A DNA stretch of 7,694 nt from an uncultured Mucispirillum sp. (lineage in GTDB: Bacteria; Chrysiogenota; Deferribacteres; Deferribacterales; Mucispirillaceae). Positions 1 to 7,312 of the stretch are shown here, piece after piece; within the stretch, counting starts at the first letter, position 1; each line of letters begins with the position of its first letter. Both the position numbers and the translations under genes were made by a program. The notes under the pieces were generated by a model that saw only the letters and a list, made by a program, of their open reading frames with translations, was not told where the DNA came from and made no database searches. The DNA lies in NCBI GenBank assembly GCA_947177675.1, contig CAMWVK010000058.1, positions 1 through 7,694 on the forward strand, read 5' to 3'.

Positions 1-402
1 CATATAATAAAATCATTTTTTAAAATGGTTTCATACTACACATTGTTAATTTTGACAAGCATTTTTGCTCCACTTTGCCATGAGTGCAGAAATAATCAGA
101 AATATATATAAATTAACCAAATTTAAATTAGTAAAATATATATTGTTATATATTTGTATAGATTAATTATTTTTTATTTGTGTATATCATAAATATTGTG
201 AACTTGCATATTTTTCAAGAAATAATATAATTAAATTGTTACTCTGCTATCTTAAATAACAGGTAACAGATGTCAATAATATTATAAAAGCTGTAAGTAT
301 ATTATTACACGATTATTTCAATAACAATATTATAAGTATATTTAATATATTAATAAGCTATAACAATTTTTATCAAACAATAGTAATGTGAGAAAATAAA
401 TA
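1..402. other. AT-rich gene-free region upstream of the operon
   Basis: I see no convincing gene on either strand here. The stretch is extremely rich in A and T, with dense stop codons and no GC-rich stems that would suggest tRNA or rRNA. The longest plus-strand reading I noticed from an ATG is about 28 codons (80-166) and it lacks a ribosome binding site. A perfect 9-bp AT inverted repeat lies at 134-155. An ATG on the minus strand at 16-14 stays open to the left edge, but it has no Shine-Dalgarno sequence, so a divergent gene starting here is only a possibility. The region most likely serves as upstream regulatory or spacer DNA for the operon. Confidence 0.6.
134..155. repeat. perfect 9-bp AT inverted repeat
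   Basis: AAATATATA at 134-142 is followed by a TTGT loop and its exact reverse complement TATATATTT at 147-155. It could be an operator or a weak hairpin. In DNA this AT-rich, such repeats arise easily by chance, and it lies about 250 nt upstream of the predicted promoter, so a regulatory role is speculative. Confidence 0.3.
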
Positions 403-431
403 TTGTCTTTATTATGATAGTAGTTTAAAAT
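403..431 (+). promoter_or_regulatory. candidate sigma70-type promoter for the operon
   Basis: TTGTCT at 403-408 matches the -35 consensus at 4 of 6 positions. A 17-nt spacer leads to TAAAAT at 426-431, which matches the -10 consensus at 5 of 6. Transcription would begin near 438. That leaves a short leader of about 23 nt which still contains the ribosome binding site of the first gene. The surrounding AT richness makes chance -10 matches common; for example TATGAT at 413-418 has no good -35. The assignment therefore rests on the combination of both boxes, optimal spacing and position. Confidence 0.45.
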
Positions 432-449
432 AGACTGATTTAATTACAG

Positions 450-454
450 TGGAG
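450..454 (+). promoter_or_regulatory. ribosome binding site deciding the TPR-gene start
   Basis: TGGAG lies 6 nt before ATG 461. An upstream in-frame GTG at 449 overlaps this site and has no ribosome binding site of its own. Starting at 461 also puts a clean Met-Lys-Lys signal peptide at the N-terminus. Confidence 0.7.
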
Positions 455-460
455 TATTTA

Positions 461-2038
461 ATGAAAAAAATTTTACTATCATTCTTTATAATTTTATCTT
501 TATTTACATATATATTACCTGCTTATGCACAGCAGTCTAACACAAGTCTTTTTATTAAGGCAAAACAATTAAGCTTAAATGGAAGCTATAAAGAAGCAGC
601 TGAAGTTTTGAAAAATATATTAAAAAATGAAAAATCTATGTATATTTATGACTTTCTTATAGAAAATCAGCTTAATGCAGGGCTTGTTGATGAAGCTTTA
701 GATTTTTCAAAACAGGCAGTCCATAACTTCCCAAAAGAAGCAAAATATCTTCATTTAACAGCATCTATTTATAAAACATATAAAAACAATACTCAGGCAG
801 CTTATGAATATATGGAAAACTGCCTAAAAATTGCAGGAAGTATAGCAGATAATCCAGACTATGCCTTAAATACTGCTATTCTTGCCTCAGAATTAAAAAA
901 ATACAAGCGTGCTTTAGAAATTACTGATGAACTTATTAAAAAAACTCCAGAAAACTCTCAATATTACATTGTAAGAGCTGATATTTATTCTGCTCAAAAT
1001 AAAAGAAAACAGGCAGTAAAAGATTTAGAAAAAGCTGTAAAAATAGATAACAACAGCACTGCAAAACTTATGCTTGCAGAAGTTTATCTTATGCAGAATA
1101 ATGAAGAAAAAGCCATAAAACTTTTAGAAGAAGTAAGCAGTGATAATGAAAATATAAGTGCCATTATTGAACAGAATATTGGCAAAATATATACAGAAAG
1201 TGGCAATTTTGATAAAGCTATAGAAGTATATAAAAGATTAGCTGGAAAATTATACGGCAAATCAAAAGCTATTATTCTGATACAGCTTGGAGATGTACTT
1301 AATAAATCAGGCAGGTATGAAGAGGCGGGGCAGGTTTTTGAAGAACTAACTACTCTTTCCCCAGATGAAACAGTGAACTATTATATTGCCGGCAAATTTT
1401 ATGAATATACTAAAAACTATGAAAAAGCAGAAAAAATGTATCTTGGTGCATTAAATATTAATCCAGCTTATGCTCAAACATTAAAACGACTTGCAGTAGT
1501 GTATCTTTTGCAGGATAAAACAAAAGATGCACTTAAATACATTAATATGATAGATGAATTAGAACGAGATGTAGATTATTATTTATTAAAAGCAGAGTGT
1601 TACTCAATAGATAAAGATAATAAAACTGCTGTGCTTATATTAGAAGATGCATTAAAAGAAAATCCAACTAATACTCAGGTGCTTGTATTTCTTGCATCAC
1701 TATATGAAGAAGAAGGAAATATAGATAGAACTTTAGAACTTGTGAAAAAAGCTCTTGAAATAGAGCCAGAAAATCCAGTTTTTCAAAATTTTTTAGGTTT
1801 TATGTATGCAGAAATGGGAACAAATTTAGATGAAGCCCTTATTTTAATAGAAAAAGCATTAAAAAAGGAACCTGAAAATGGTGCATATCTTGACAGTCTT
1901 GGCTGGGTTTATTACAAAAAGAAAGATTATAAAAAAGCATATAAATATATAACTGAAGCATTAAAATATATGCCGGAAGAAAAAGAACTGCAGGACCATT
2001 TAAATGCTGTAAAAAAAGCTATGGGAAAAATAAAATAA
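461..2038 (+). CDS. exported tetratricopeptide-repeat protein
   Basis: This is a 525-residue protein made almost entirely of TPR helical repeats, which bind other proteins. The N-terminus is a Sec-type signal peptide: MKK, then a hydrophobic stretch over residues 4-19, then an Ala-Tyr-Ala cleavage site before Gln24. The mature protein should therefore be periplasmic or envelope-associated. About a dozen TPR units follow to the C-terminus, recognisable by repeated patterns such as LGD...G.YEEA...F and by the usual acidic and proline linkers. The last two units carry NFLGF (443-447) and LDSLGWVYY (477-485), typical of the TPR proteins encoded upstream of lolB in proteobacteria. I chose ATG 461 over GTG 449 because of the ribosome binding site and signal peptide. 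It is the first gene of the apparent operon, 22 nt before the LolB-like gene. The exact partner is unknown; assistance in envelope assembly or lipoprotein handling is inferred only from its neighbours. Confidence 0.85.
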   Translation: MKKILLSFFIILSLFTYILPAYAQQSNTSLFIKAKQLSLNGSYKEAAEVLKNILKNEKSMYIYDFLIENQLNAGLVDEALDFSKQAVHNFPKEAKYLHLTASIYKTYKNNTQAAYEYMENCLKIAGSIADNPDYALNTAILASELKKYKRALEITDELIKKTPENSQYYIVRADIYSAQNKRKQAVKDLEKAVKIDNNSTAKLMLAEVYLMQNNEEKAIKLLEEVSSDNENISAIIEQNIGKIYTESGNFDKAIEVYKRLAGKLYGKSKAIILIQLGDVLNKSGRYEEAGQVFEELTTLSPDETVNYYIAGKFYEYTKNYEKAEKMYLGALNINPAYAQTLKRLAVVYLLQDKTKDALKYINMIDELERDVDYYLLKAECYSIDKDNKTAVLILEDALKENPTNTQVLVFLASLYEEEGNIDRTLELVKKALEIEPENPVFQNFLGFMYAEMGTNLDEALILIEKALKKEPENGAYLDSLGWVYYKKKDYKKAYKYITEALKYMPEEKELQDHLNAVKKAMGKIK

Positions 2039-2060
2039 TTTTTATTTAAGGTTTATAATT

Positions 2061-2702
2061 ATGAAAAGATTTTATATTATAACAGTATGTATTGTGTTTT
2101 TGTCAATAAGCAGCAGCTGTTCTTTAACAAGATACCATATAAATACATCACTTACCCTTGAAAGTGCAGCAGCATTAACAGTAAAAAATACTCCAAACCT
2201 ATGCAGTTACAGGGGACGAGCAGCCATAAGCATTGAAGACCAGCAGAATATTTCTTTTTCAGTATTATTAAATAAAAAATGCAATGATGATGCATTAATT
2301 AATGTATTAGGAGCATTAAATAATCCGCTTGCTTCTATTAGCTATTAAAATAAAAAACTTGCACTGCAGACCCATAATCCGCAGAATACTGAAGATATTA
2401 AAAAAATAGCAGATAAATCCATATTTCATATAATAAGTTTTTTTAAAACTCCCCAAAGAGTGCCTGATGCCAGCAATTATACAATTACTTTTAGCAAATC
2501 ATCTTATATATTTACAGAAAAAAACGGCACTAAATTATATGCTGATGATAAATTCAGACTGTATAAATATGTAACTGGAAATATTACGGCAGAATATGTA
2601 TGGGATAAGGAAGAAAATATATTAAAAGCTATTACAGTTACAGCACCAGAAGGAAAAGTTACAGTTAAATTTTTAAATAAATCTGGCTGGAGTATAAAAT
2701 AA
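2061..2702 (+). pseudogene. LolB-like outer-membrane lipoprotein gene interrupted by an in-frame TAA
   Basis: The reading frame begins at ATG 2061, with AAGG at 2048-2051 as ribosome binding site, and runs 95 codons to TAA 2346-2348. The same frame then continues with no further stop to TAA 2700-2702. Read through, it would give 213 residues, about the size of LolB. The N-terminus is a lipoprotein-type signal: basic start, hydrophobic core, and Ser-Ser-Ser-Cys with Cys20 as the likely lipidation site, although Ser at -3 makes a weak lipobox. Downstream, YRGRAAISI (residues 50-58) and NNPLASISY (87-95) resemble LolB-family beta strands. The sequence after the stop (NKKLALQTH onward) continues that fold naturally. 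Position between a TPR gene and ispE is where lolB sits in proteobacteria, and LolB inserts lipoproteins into the outer membrane. The stop could be a true nonsense mutation, a base-call error or, less likely, readthrough. The only in-frame restart noticed, GTG 2460, lacks a properly spaced ribosome binding site. The family call is moderate because similarity is weak. Confidence 0.65.
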
Positions 2703-3556
2703 TGGAAAATCAAATTCACACATACTTATGTCCTGCAAAAGTAAACCTTTTTTTATATGTTTTAGGCAGGCGTGCTGATGGATACCATGATATTTTTACT
2801 CTTTTTTATCCTGTTTCTATATACGACACTCTGTCTATTCAAAAATCAGATAAAACCACATTAACATGCAGCAATAAAAATATTCCAGAAGATGATAACA
2901 ATATAATTATTAAAACTCATAATATATTAAAAGAAAAATATAATTTGCAGGATAACTTTAATATTACACTGAAAAAAAATATTCCTTTTGGGGCAGGACT
3001 TGGCGGCGGAAGTTCTAATGCAGCATATTATTTAAAGGCAGTTAATGAAATAAGCGGGCTTTGCTTAAATTATGAGCAGATGGCTGAAATTATGGCTATG
3101 GTAGGAAGTGATACAGTATTCTTTTTAAAAAATATTCCACAGCTGGCTCTTGGCAGAGGAACAAAACTAACCCCTGCTCCCCTGCTTCCAGAGCTTTATT
3201 TTATTATAATAAACCCAAATATTTATGTTTCTACAAAAGAAATTTATAACAGTAACAATTTAGAATTCACTAAACTTGATACCATTAATATAAAAAAAGA
3301 ATATACTTTTAATGAATTAAAAAGTATAATGAAGAATGATATGCAGCAGGCTGTATTTTCATTACACAAGCAGGTAGAAGATATTGTCCATTTTTTAAGT
3401 GCAGAAACAGCAGGATTTTCATTGATGAGTGGCTCAGGCTCTACTGTTTTTGCAGTATATCCTGATAAGCAGGCACAAGAAGAAGCATACAATAAAGCAA
3501 AAACCAATTTTAAAACATATTTTGTAAAAAAAGCAGCGACTGCTGCAAGAGGTTGA
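2702..3556 (+). CDS. ispE: 4-diphosphocytidyl-2-C-methyl-D-erythritol kinase
   Basis: IspE phosphorylates the 2-hydroxyl of CDP-methylerythritol using ATP. This is the fourth step of the non-mevalonate (MEP) isoprenoid pathway, in the cytosol. The 284-residue protein has the normal length and the GHMP-kinase layout. The substrate segment PAKVNLFLYV carries catalytic Lys13, followed by DGYH (26-29). The ATP-binding glycine loop is PFGAGLGGGSSNAA (95-108). Asp137 in GSDTVFFL is the expected catalytic base. The C-terminal GHMP motif is SGSGSTVFA (243-251). Two details differ from the commonest form: Thr-Val replaces Val-Pro after Asp137, and KNIPQLA replaces the usual glycine-containing segment that follows. 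Its ATG overlaps the last base of the LolB-like frame (TAATG). It also has its own ribosome binding site, TGGAG at 2688-2692, so translation need not depend on the broken gene upstream. The prs gene follows after one base. Confidence 0.96.
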   Translation: MENQIHTYLCPAKVNLFLYVLGRRADGYHDIFTLFYPVSIYDTLSIQKSDKTTLTCSNKNIPEDDNNIIIKTHNILKEKYNLQDNFNITLKKNIPFGAGLGGGSSNAAYYLKAVNEISGLCLNYEQMAEIMAMVGSDTVFFLKNIPQLALGRGTKLTPAPLLPELYFIIINPNIYVSTKEIYNSNNLEFTKLDTINIKKEYTFNELKSIMKNDMQQAVFSLHKQVEDIVHFLSAETAGFSLMSGSGSTVFAVYPDKQAQEEAYNKAKTNFKTYFVKKAATAARG

Positions 3557-3557
3557 A

Positions 3558-4502
3558 ATGGATTTTTTAATTTTTTCAGGCAACTCTAATAAGAGTCTGG
3601 CAGAAGGTATTGTTGCACGCCTTGGTATGAGGCTTGGTGCAGCTACTGTTTCAAAATTTTCTGATGGAGAAATAATGGTTAAAATTAATGAAAGCGTTCG
3701 CGGTAGAGATGTTTTTGTTGTTCAGCCTACAAATGCACCATCAGATACTAACCTTATGGAGCTTATGATAATGGCAGATGCATTAAAAAGAGCATCAGCA
3801 AATACTATTACGGCTATTATACCATATTTTGGTTACAGCAGGCAGGATAGAGCAAGCGAACCTCGTGTGCCTATTACTGCAAAACTTATATCAAATTTAA
3901 TTACAGTATCAGGTGTAGACAGAATTGTTACTATGGATTTACATGCAGGACAAATACAAGGCTTTTTTGATATACCTGTTGATAACCTGTATGCACTTCC
4001 TGTATTTTATAAATATATGCAGAATAATAACTTATGCAATGATGACACAGTTATTGTATCTCCTGATGCTGGTGGTGTAGCTCGTGCTAGAATTTATGCG
4101 AAAAAATTTGGAATGCCTCTTGCGATTATTGATAAACGTCGCTCAAGCCCTAATGTTGCAAAAGTTATGCATGTTATTGGTGATGTTGCAGGTAAAAAAT
4201 GTATATTAATAGATGATATGATAGATACTGCTGGCACACTTACAGAAGCAGCAGCTGCTTTAATGGAAAATGGAGCAGTCAGTGTTAAAGCAATGGCTAC
4301 TCATGGTATTCTTTCAGGTCCTGCAATAGACAGAATAAGCAACAGTATTATTGAAAAAGTAATTATTACAGATACTATTGATAACACAAGACTTAAAAAT
4401 TTTGCAAAATTAGAAATATTATCTGTATCAGGTATATTTGCTACATCTATTGAAAGAATACATAATAGAGAAAGTATAAGCTCACTTTTTACTGGTGATT
4501 AA
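3558..4502 (+). CDS. prs: ribose-phosphate pyrophosphokinase (PRPP synthetase)
   Basis: Prs transfers pyrophosphate from ATP to ribose 5-phosphate. The product PRPP feeds purine, pyrimidine, NAD, histidine and tryptophan synthesis. The protein has 314 residues, the standard class I length. Visible motifs, in order: FSDGE (34-38) at the ATP site shared between subunits, RQDR (95-98) in the ATP-binding loop, the metal and ribose-site segment DLHAGQIQGFF (127-137), catalytic Lys193 and Arg195 in DKRR, and the PRPP-binding loop DDMIDTAGT (219-227). A small oddity is Ala99 directly after RQDR, where many homologues have Lys or Arg. The ribosome binding site AAGAGG (3547-3552) lies inside the end of ispE, and only one base separates the two genes, so they are almost surely co-transcribed. 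The ispE-prs pairing is widespread in proteobacteria. Confidence 0.97.
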   Translation: MDFLIFSGNSNKSLAEGIVARLGMRLGAATVSKFSDGEIMVKINESVRGRDVFVVQPTNAPSDTNLMELMIMADALKRASANTITAIIPYFGYSRQDRASEPRVPITAKLISNLITVSGVDRIVTMDLHAGQIQGFFDIPVDNLYALPVFYKYMQNNNLCNDDTVIVSPDAGGVARARIYAKKFGMPLAIIDKRRSSPNVAKVMHVIGDVAGKKCILIDDMIDTAGTLTEAAAALMENGAVSVKAMATHGILSGPAIDRISNSIIEKVIITDTIDNTRLKNFAKLEILSVSGIFATSIERIHNRESISSLFTGD

Positions 4503-4505
4503 TAG

Positions 4506-5063
4506 ATGATAAAATTATTAGCAGGTCTTGGCAACCCTGGAGATAAATATAAAAATACACGCCATAATATTGGTTTTGATGTTATAGATATATTAGCAGA
4601 AAGATTAAATATTTCATGGAGTGATAAATATGATGGTGATTTTGCAGAAATAAAATATAACAACGAAAAATTATTTCTACTAAAACCTTATACATTTATG
4701 AATTTGTCAGGAAAATCTGTTGCAGCTGCTGCTAATTTTTATAAAATTGCTTATCAGGATATTCTTATTATTCATGATGAAATGAATATCCCATATAATA
4801 CTTTAAAACTGCGTCATAACGGTTCTGCAGGAGGTCATAACGGACTTAAATCTATTATTGAATGTTTAGGCTCGCAAGATTTTCCAAGACTTAAAATGGG
4901 AATAGGCAGAGATAATTCAAAAGATACCATAAGCTATGTTTTAGGAAAATATAAACCTGAAGAAGCCGCTTTGTATAGTGATTTTTTAAATAAAGGTGCT
5001 GATGCTGTAATAAATGTATTAAATAATGGTCTGCAAAAAGCAATGAGTGTCTATAACAGATAA
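4506..5063 (+). CDS. pth: peptidyl-tRNA hydrolase
   Basis: Pth cleaves the ester bond of peptidyl-tRNAs dropped by stalled ribosomes and returns free tRNA to translation in the cytosol. At 185 residues it has the usual bacterial size. Every key element is present: AGLGNPGDKYKNTRHNIGF with Asn10 and catalytic His20, PYTFMNLSG with Asn66, HDEMNIP with Asp91, and GSAGGHNGLKSI with Asn112. These correspond to Asn10, His20, Asn68, Asp93 and Asn114 of the E. coli enzyme, as I recall its numbering. The start follows the prs stop by three bases, and the ribosome binding site GGTGA (4494-4498) lies within the prs 3' end. In many relatives a ribosomal protein L25 gene (rplY/ctc) sits between prs and pth; here there is no room for one. 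Confidence 0.97.
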   Translation: MIKLLAGLGNPGDKYKNTRHNIGFDVIDILAERLNISWSDKYDGDFAEIKYNNEKLFLLKPYTFMNLSGKSVAAAANFYKIAYQDILIIHDEMNIPYNTLKLRHNGSAGGHNGLKSIIECLGSQDFPRLKMGIGRDNSKDTISYVLGKYKPEEAALYSDFLNKGADAVINVLNNGLQKAMSVYNR

Positions 5064-5079
5064 TATTTTTTAAATTTAA

Positions 5080-5109
5080 AGCCTGCAAAAGGCTATAATA
5101 TAGGGGGAC
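5080..5109 (+). promoter_or_regulatory. small hairpin and strong ribosome binding site before hppA
   Basis: In the 49-nt gap after pth, AGCCT (5080-5084) and AGGCT (5090-5094) can form a 5-bp stem with a GCAAA loop. No T-run follows, so it is not a terminator. The purine-rich AGGGGGA at 5102-5108 is the strongest ribosome binding site in the operon and lies 4 nt before the hppA ATG. The hairpin might trim or stabilise the mRNA, but that is speculation. Confidence 0.4.
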
Positions 5110-5112
5110 AGT

Positions 5113-7158
5113 ATGGATTTTACAAACTATACTCTTTTCATACCTGTAATAGGTATAATTGGTATTCTTGCTGCATTTATAATCTATCAGTCAGTGAAAA
5201 AGCAGCCTGATGGCAGCAAAGAAATGCAGGATATTGCAGCTTCTATTCATGAAGGTGCTATGGCATTTCTTTTCAGAGAATACAAAGTGCTTTCAGTGTT
5301 CATTATCATAGTTGCTGGACTGATGATATTTGCTCCGGGACTTGGGATAAAAACTGCAGCCGCATTTATCTTTGGTGCATTAAGCTCTGTTCTTGCTGGT
5401 TTTTTTGGCATGAGTGCTGCAACAAAAGCCAATGTCCGCACATCTGAAGCAGCTAGAAGTTCAGGTCTTGCAAAAGCATTATCAGTGTCATATAATGGCG
5501 GTGCTGTTATGGGACTTGCTGTTGCGTCACTTGGTCTTTTTGGTGTTGGTGTATTATTCATACTGCTTGGCTCACCTGAAAATGCTCACTATATAAATGG
5601 CTTTGCTATGGGGGCATCAAGTATTGCACTTTTCTCTCGTGTAGGTGGTGGTATTTATACAAAAGCTGCTGATGTTGGTGCAGATTTAGTTGGTAAAGTA
5701 GAAGCAGGCATACCTGAAGATGACCCTAGAAACCCGGGTGTTATTGCAGATAATGTGGGTGATAATGTTGGCGATATTGCTGGTATGGGTGCAGATATAT
5801 TTGAATCTTATGCTGGCTCTATTATTGCAACAATAGCAATAGCTGCAACAGCTGCAGCAGCAACAGTTGAAACACTTGCTCCATCATTATCAGAAGAAGC
5901 AGGCCGCTCTGCATTAATGCTTACTCCGCTTATGTTTGCTACACTTGGTTTAATAGCATCATTAATCGGTGTATTTTCTATGAAAATATTAAAAAATTCT
6001 GACCCCGCAAAAGCTCTCCGTTATTCTACTTTTATTGGTGCAGGTCTTTTCCTTGTGTTTGCTTTTTTTGGCATTACAGGAATTCTACAGATTTCAGTTA
6101 ATATATTCTATGCTGTATTATGTGGAACATTAGCAGGAACATTTATTGGTTTAATTACTGAATTTTATACATCAGGCTCGCCAATGATGCGTATTGCAAG
6201 AGCATCAAAAACTGGACCTGCTACTAATATTATTCAAGGTTTTGCAGTAGGTCTTGAATCTACTATATGGCCTATTTTAATAATCTGTGCTGCAATTATC
6301 ATAAGCTTTCAGCTTGCAGGTCTTTATGGTATAGGCATAGCAGCAGTTGGTATGCTTGCAACTGTTGGTGTAACTATGACAGTAGATGCTTACGGACCTA
6401 TTGCAGATAATGCTGGCGGTATTTCAGAAATGAGTGGATTAGGACCAGATGTTCGTAAAATTACAGACAATCTTGACTCTCTTGGCAACACTACTGCTGC
6501 TATGGGTAAAGGTTTTGCAATAGGTTCTGCAGCATTAACAGCACTTGCTCTTTTTTCTGCTTATGCAGCTGCAGCAAATGTTGAAAAAATAGACTTATCT
6601 AACCCTCTTGTTATAGTGGGAACATTTGTTGGCGGTCTTTTGCCATTTATAGTTGGTGCATTAACTATGACATCAGTTGGTAAAGCTGCAGGTAAAATGG
6701 TAGAAGAAATCAGAAGACAGTTTAAAGAAATCCCAGGTCTTTTAGAAGGCAAGGCTGGTGTTAAACCAGACCCAAAAAGATGTGTTGATATTTCTACAAG
6801 TGCAGCATTAAAAGAAATGATACTTCCGGGTGTTTTAGCTGCTGCTATGCCAGTTGTTATTGGCTTTACTCTTGGTAAAGAAGCTCTTGGCGGTATGCTT
6901 GGCGGTGCAACAGTTACAGGTGTTCTGCTTGCATTACTTATGGCAAACTCTGGCGGTGCATGGGATAATGCTAAAAAAGCAATAGAAAAAGGTGAAGTTG
7001 AAGGTGAAGCAAAAGGTGGCGAAGCTCACAAAGCCGCTGTTGTTGGCGATACTGTTGGTGACCCTTTTAAAGATACATCAGGTCCTGCTATGAATATTTT
7101 AATTAAATTAATGAGTATTGTCGCTTTAATTATTGCTCCAATACTTGCAAACTTATAA
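5113..7158 (+). CDS. hppA: K+-dependent membrane-integral pyrophosphatase (ion-pumping), likely Na+ type
   Basis: HppA hydrolyses cytosolic pyrophosphate and uses the energy to move H+ or Na+ across the inner membrane. At 681 residues it has the family length, with hydrophobic segments compatible with 16 membrane helices from about residue 7 to 680. The pyrophosphate and Mg2+ site is complete: DVGADLVGK (187-195), [20 protein letters not shown] (202-221), [12 protein letters not shown] (425-436), [11 protein letters not shown] (612-622) and [14 protein letters not shown] (645-658). [10 protein letters not shown] (458-467) has Ala462 and Gly465 rather than Lys and Thr, which marks the K+-dependent subfamily. 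Gate residues are Asp228, Glu231 and Lys665. Glu three residues after the Asp (DIFESYAG) matches Na+-pumping enzymes such as that of Thermotoga maritima rather than the plant K+-dependent H+ pump. Dual Na+/H+ transport is not excluded. The gene follows pth after 49 nt and is the last of the unit. Its codons look visibly richer in G than those of its neighbours, as glycine and alanine content would cause. Confidence 0.96.
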   Translation: MDFTNYTLFIPVIGIIGILAAFIIYQSVKKQPDGSKEMQDIAASIHEGAMAFLFREYKVLSVFIIIVAGLMIFAPGLGIKTAAAFIFGALSSVLAGFFGMSAATKANVRTSEAARSSGLAKALSVSYNGGAVMGLAVASLGLFGVGVLFILLGSPENAHYINGFAMGASSIALFSRVGGGIYTKAADVGADLVGKVEAGIPEDDPRNPGVIADNVGDNVGDIAGMGADIFESYAGSIIATIAIAATAAAATVETLAPSLSEEAGRSALMLTPLMFATLGLIASLIGVFSMKILKNSDPAKALRYSTFIGAGLFLVFAFFGITGILQISVNIFYAVLCGTLAGTFIGLITEFYTSGSPMMRIARASKTGPATNIIQGFAVGLESTIWPILIICAAIIISFQLAGLYGIGIAAVGMLATVGVTMTVDAYGPIADNAGGISEMSGLGPDVRKITDNLDSLGNTTAAMGKGFAIGSAALTALALFSAYAAAANVEKIDLSNPLVIVGTFVGGLLPFIVGALTMTSVGKAAGKMVEEIRRQFKEIPGLLEGKAGVKPDPKRCVDISTSAALKEMILPGVLAAAMPVVIGFTLGKEALGGMLGGATVTGVLLALLMANSGGAWDNAKKAIEKGEVEGEAKGGEAHKAAVVGDTVGDPFKDTSGPAMNILIKLMSIVALIIAPILANL

Positions 7159-7166
7159 AATATTTT

Positions 7167-7197
7167 GGGGAAAGTGAAAAGCTTTCCCCCTTTTTTT
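7167..7197 (+). terminator. Rho-independent terminator of the operon
   Basis: GGGGAAAG (7167-7174) pairs perfectly with CTTTCCCC (7182-7189) across a 7-nt loop, and C plus seven T residues follow (7190-7197). It begins 8 nt after the hppA stop codon. It is the only strong terminator I see in the window, which supports one transcription unit ending here. On the opposite strand only AAAATATTTT follows the stem, so it would be a weaker terminator for the convergent gene. Confidence 0.9.
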
Positions 7198-7312
7198 ATT
7201 ATTTTTTTTAATTTGTATATGGTCATTTGAAAACTTTATTAAGTTTATATTTATTATTCTAAACACAGCAGATAATCTCTATTCAACTGTAACTAAAATT
7301 GTGAATTTTTAG
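7198..7312. other. convergent intergenic spacer
   Basis: The 115 nt between the hppA terminator and the end of the minus-strand gene hold no gene that I can support. An all-AT hairpin (AAAATT 7295-7300, AATTTT 7304-7309) lies just after the minus-strand stop codon but is too weak to call a terminator. Confidence 0.5.

Noticed and set aside
52..57. Perfect TTGACA as a plus-strand -35 box
   Set aside because: At spacings of 16-18 nt the -10 positions read TTTGCC, TTGCCA or TGCCAT, none close to consensus.
80..166. 28-codon basic peptide MSAEIIRNIYK... as a small gene
   Set aside because: No ribosome binding site, and the codons look like random AT-rich DNA.
449..460. GTG 449 as start of the TPR gene
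   Set aside because: It overlaps the ribosome binding site that serves ATG 461, has none of its own, and would add four residues before a normal signal peptide.
2460..2702. Independent 80-residue gene starting at GTG 2460
   Set aside because: There is no properly spaced ribosome binding site, and the frame is open back to the TAA at 2346 with sequence that continues the upstream protein. It is the 3' part of the interrupted gene.
5094..5099. Perfect TATAAT just upstream of hppA as a separate promoter
   Set aside because: Transcription would start near 5105, inside the ribosome binding site AGGGGGA (5102-5108), and destroy it. The -35 position (TAAATT) is also poor.
5247..5596. Overlapping reading frames inside hppA on both strands
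   Set aside because: They lie wholly within a well-conserved hppA, lack ribosome binding sites and have low-complexity translations. They are shadows of the real gene, as are similar frames inside ispE and at the 3' end of pth.
7295..7309. AT hairpin as terminator of the minus-strand gene
   Set aside because: A six-pair all-AT stem with a 3-nt loop is too unstable to call a terminator.
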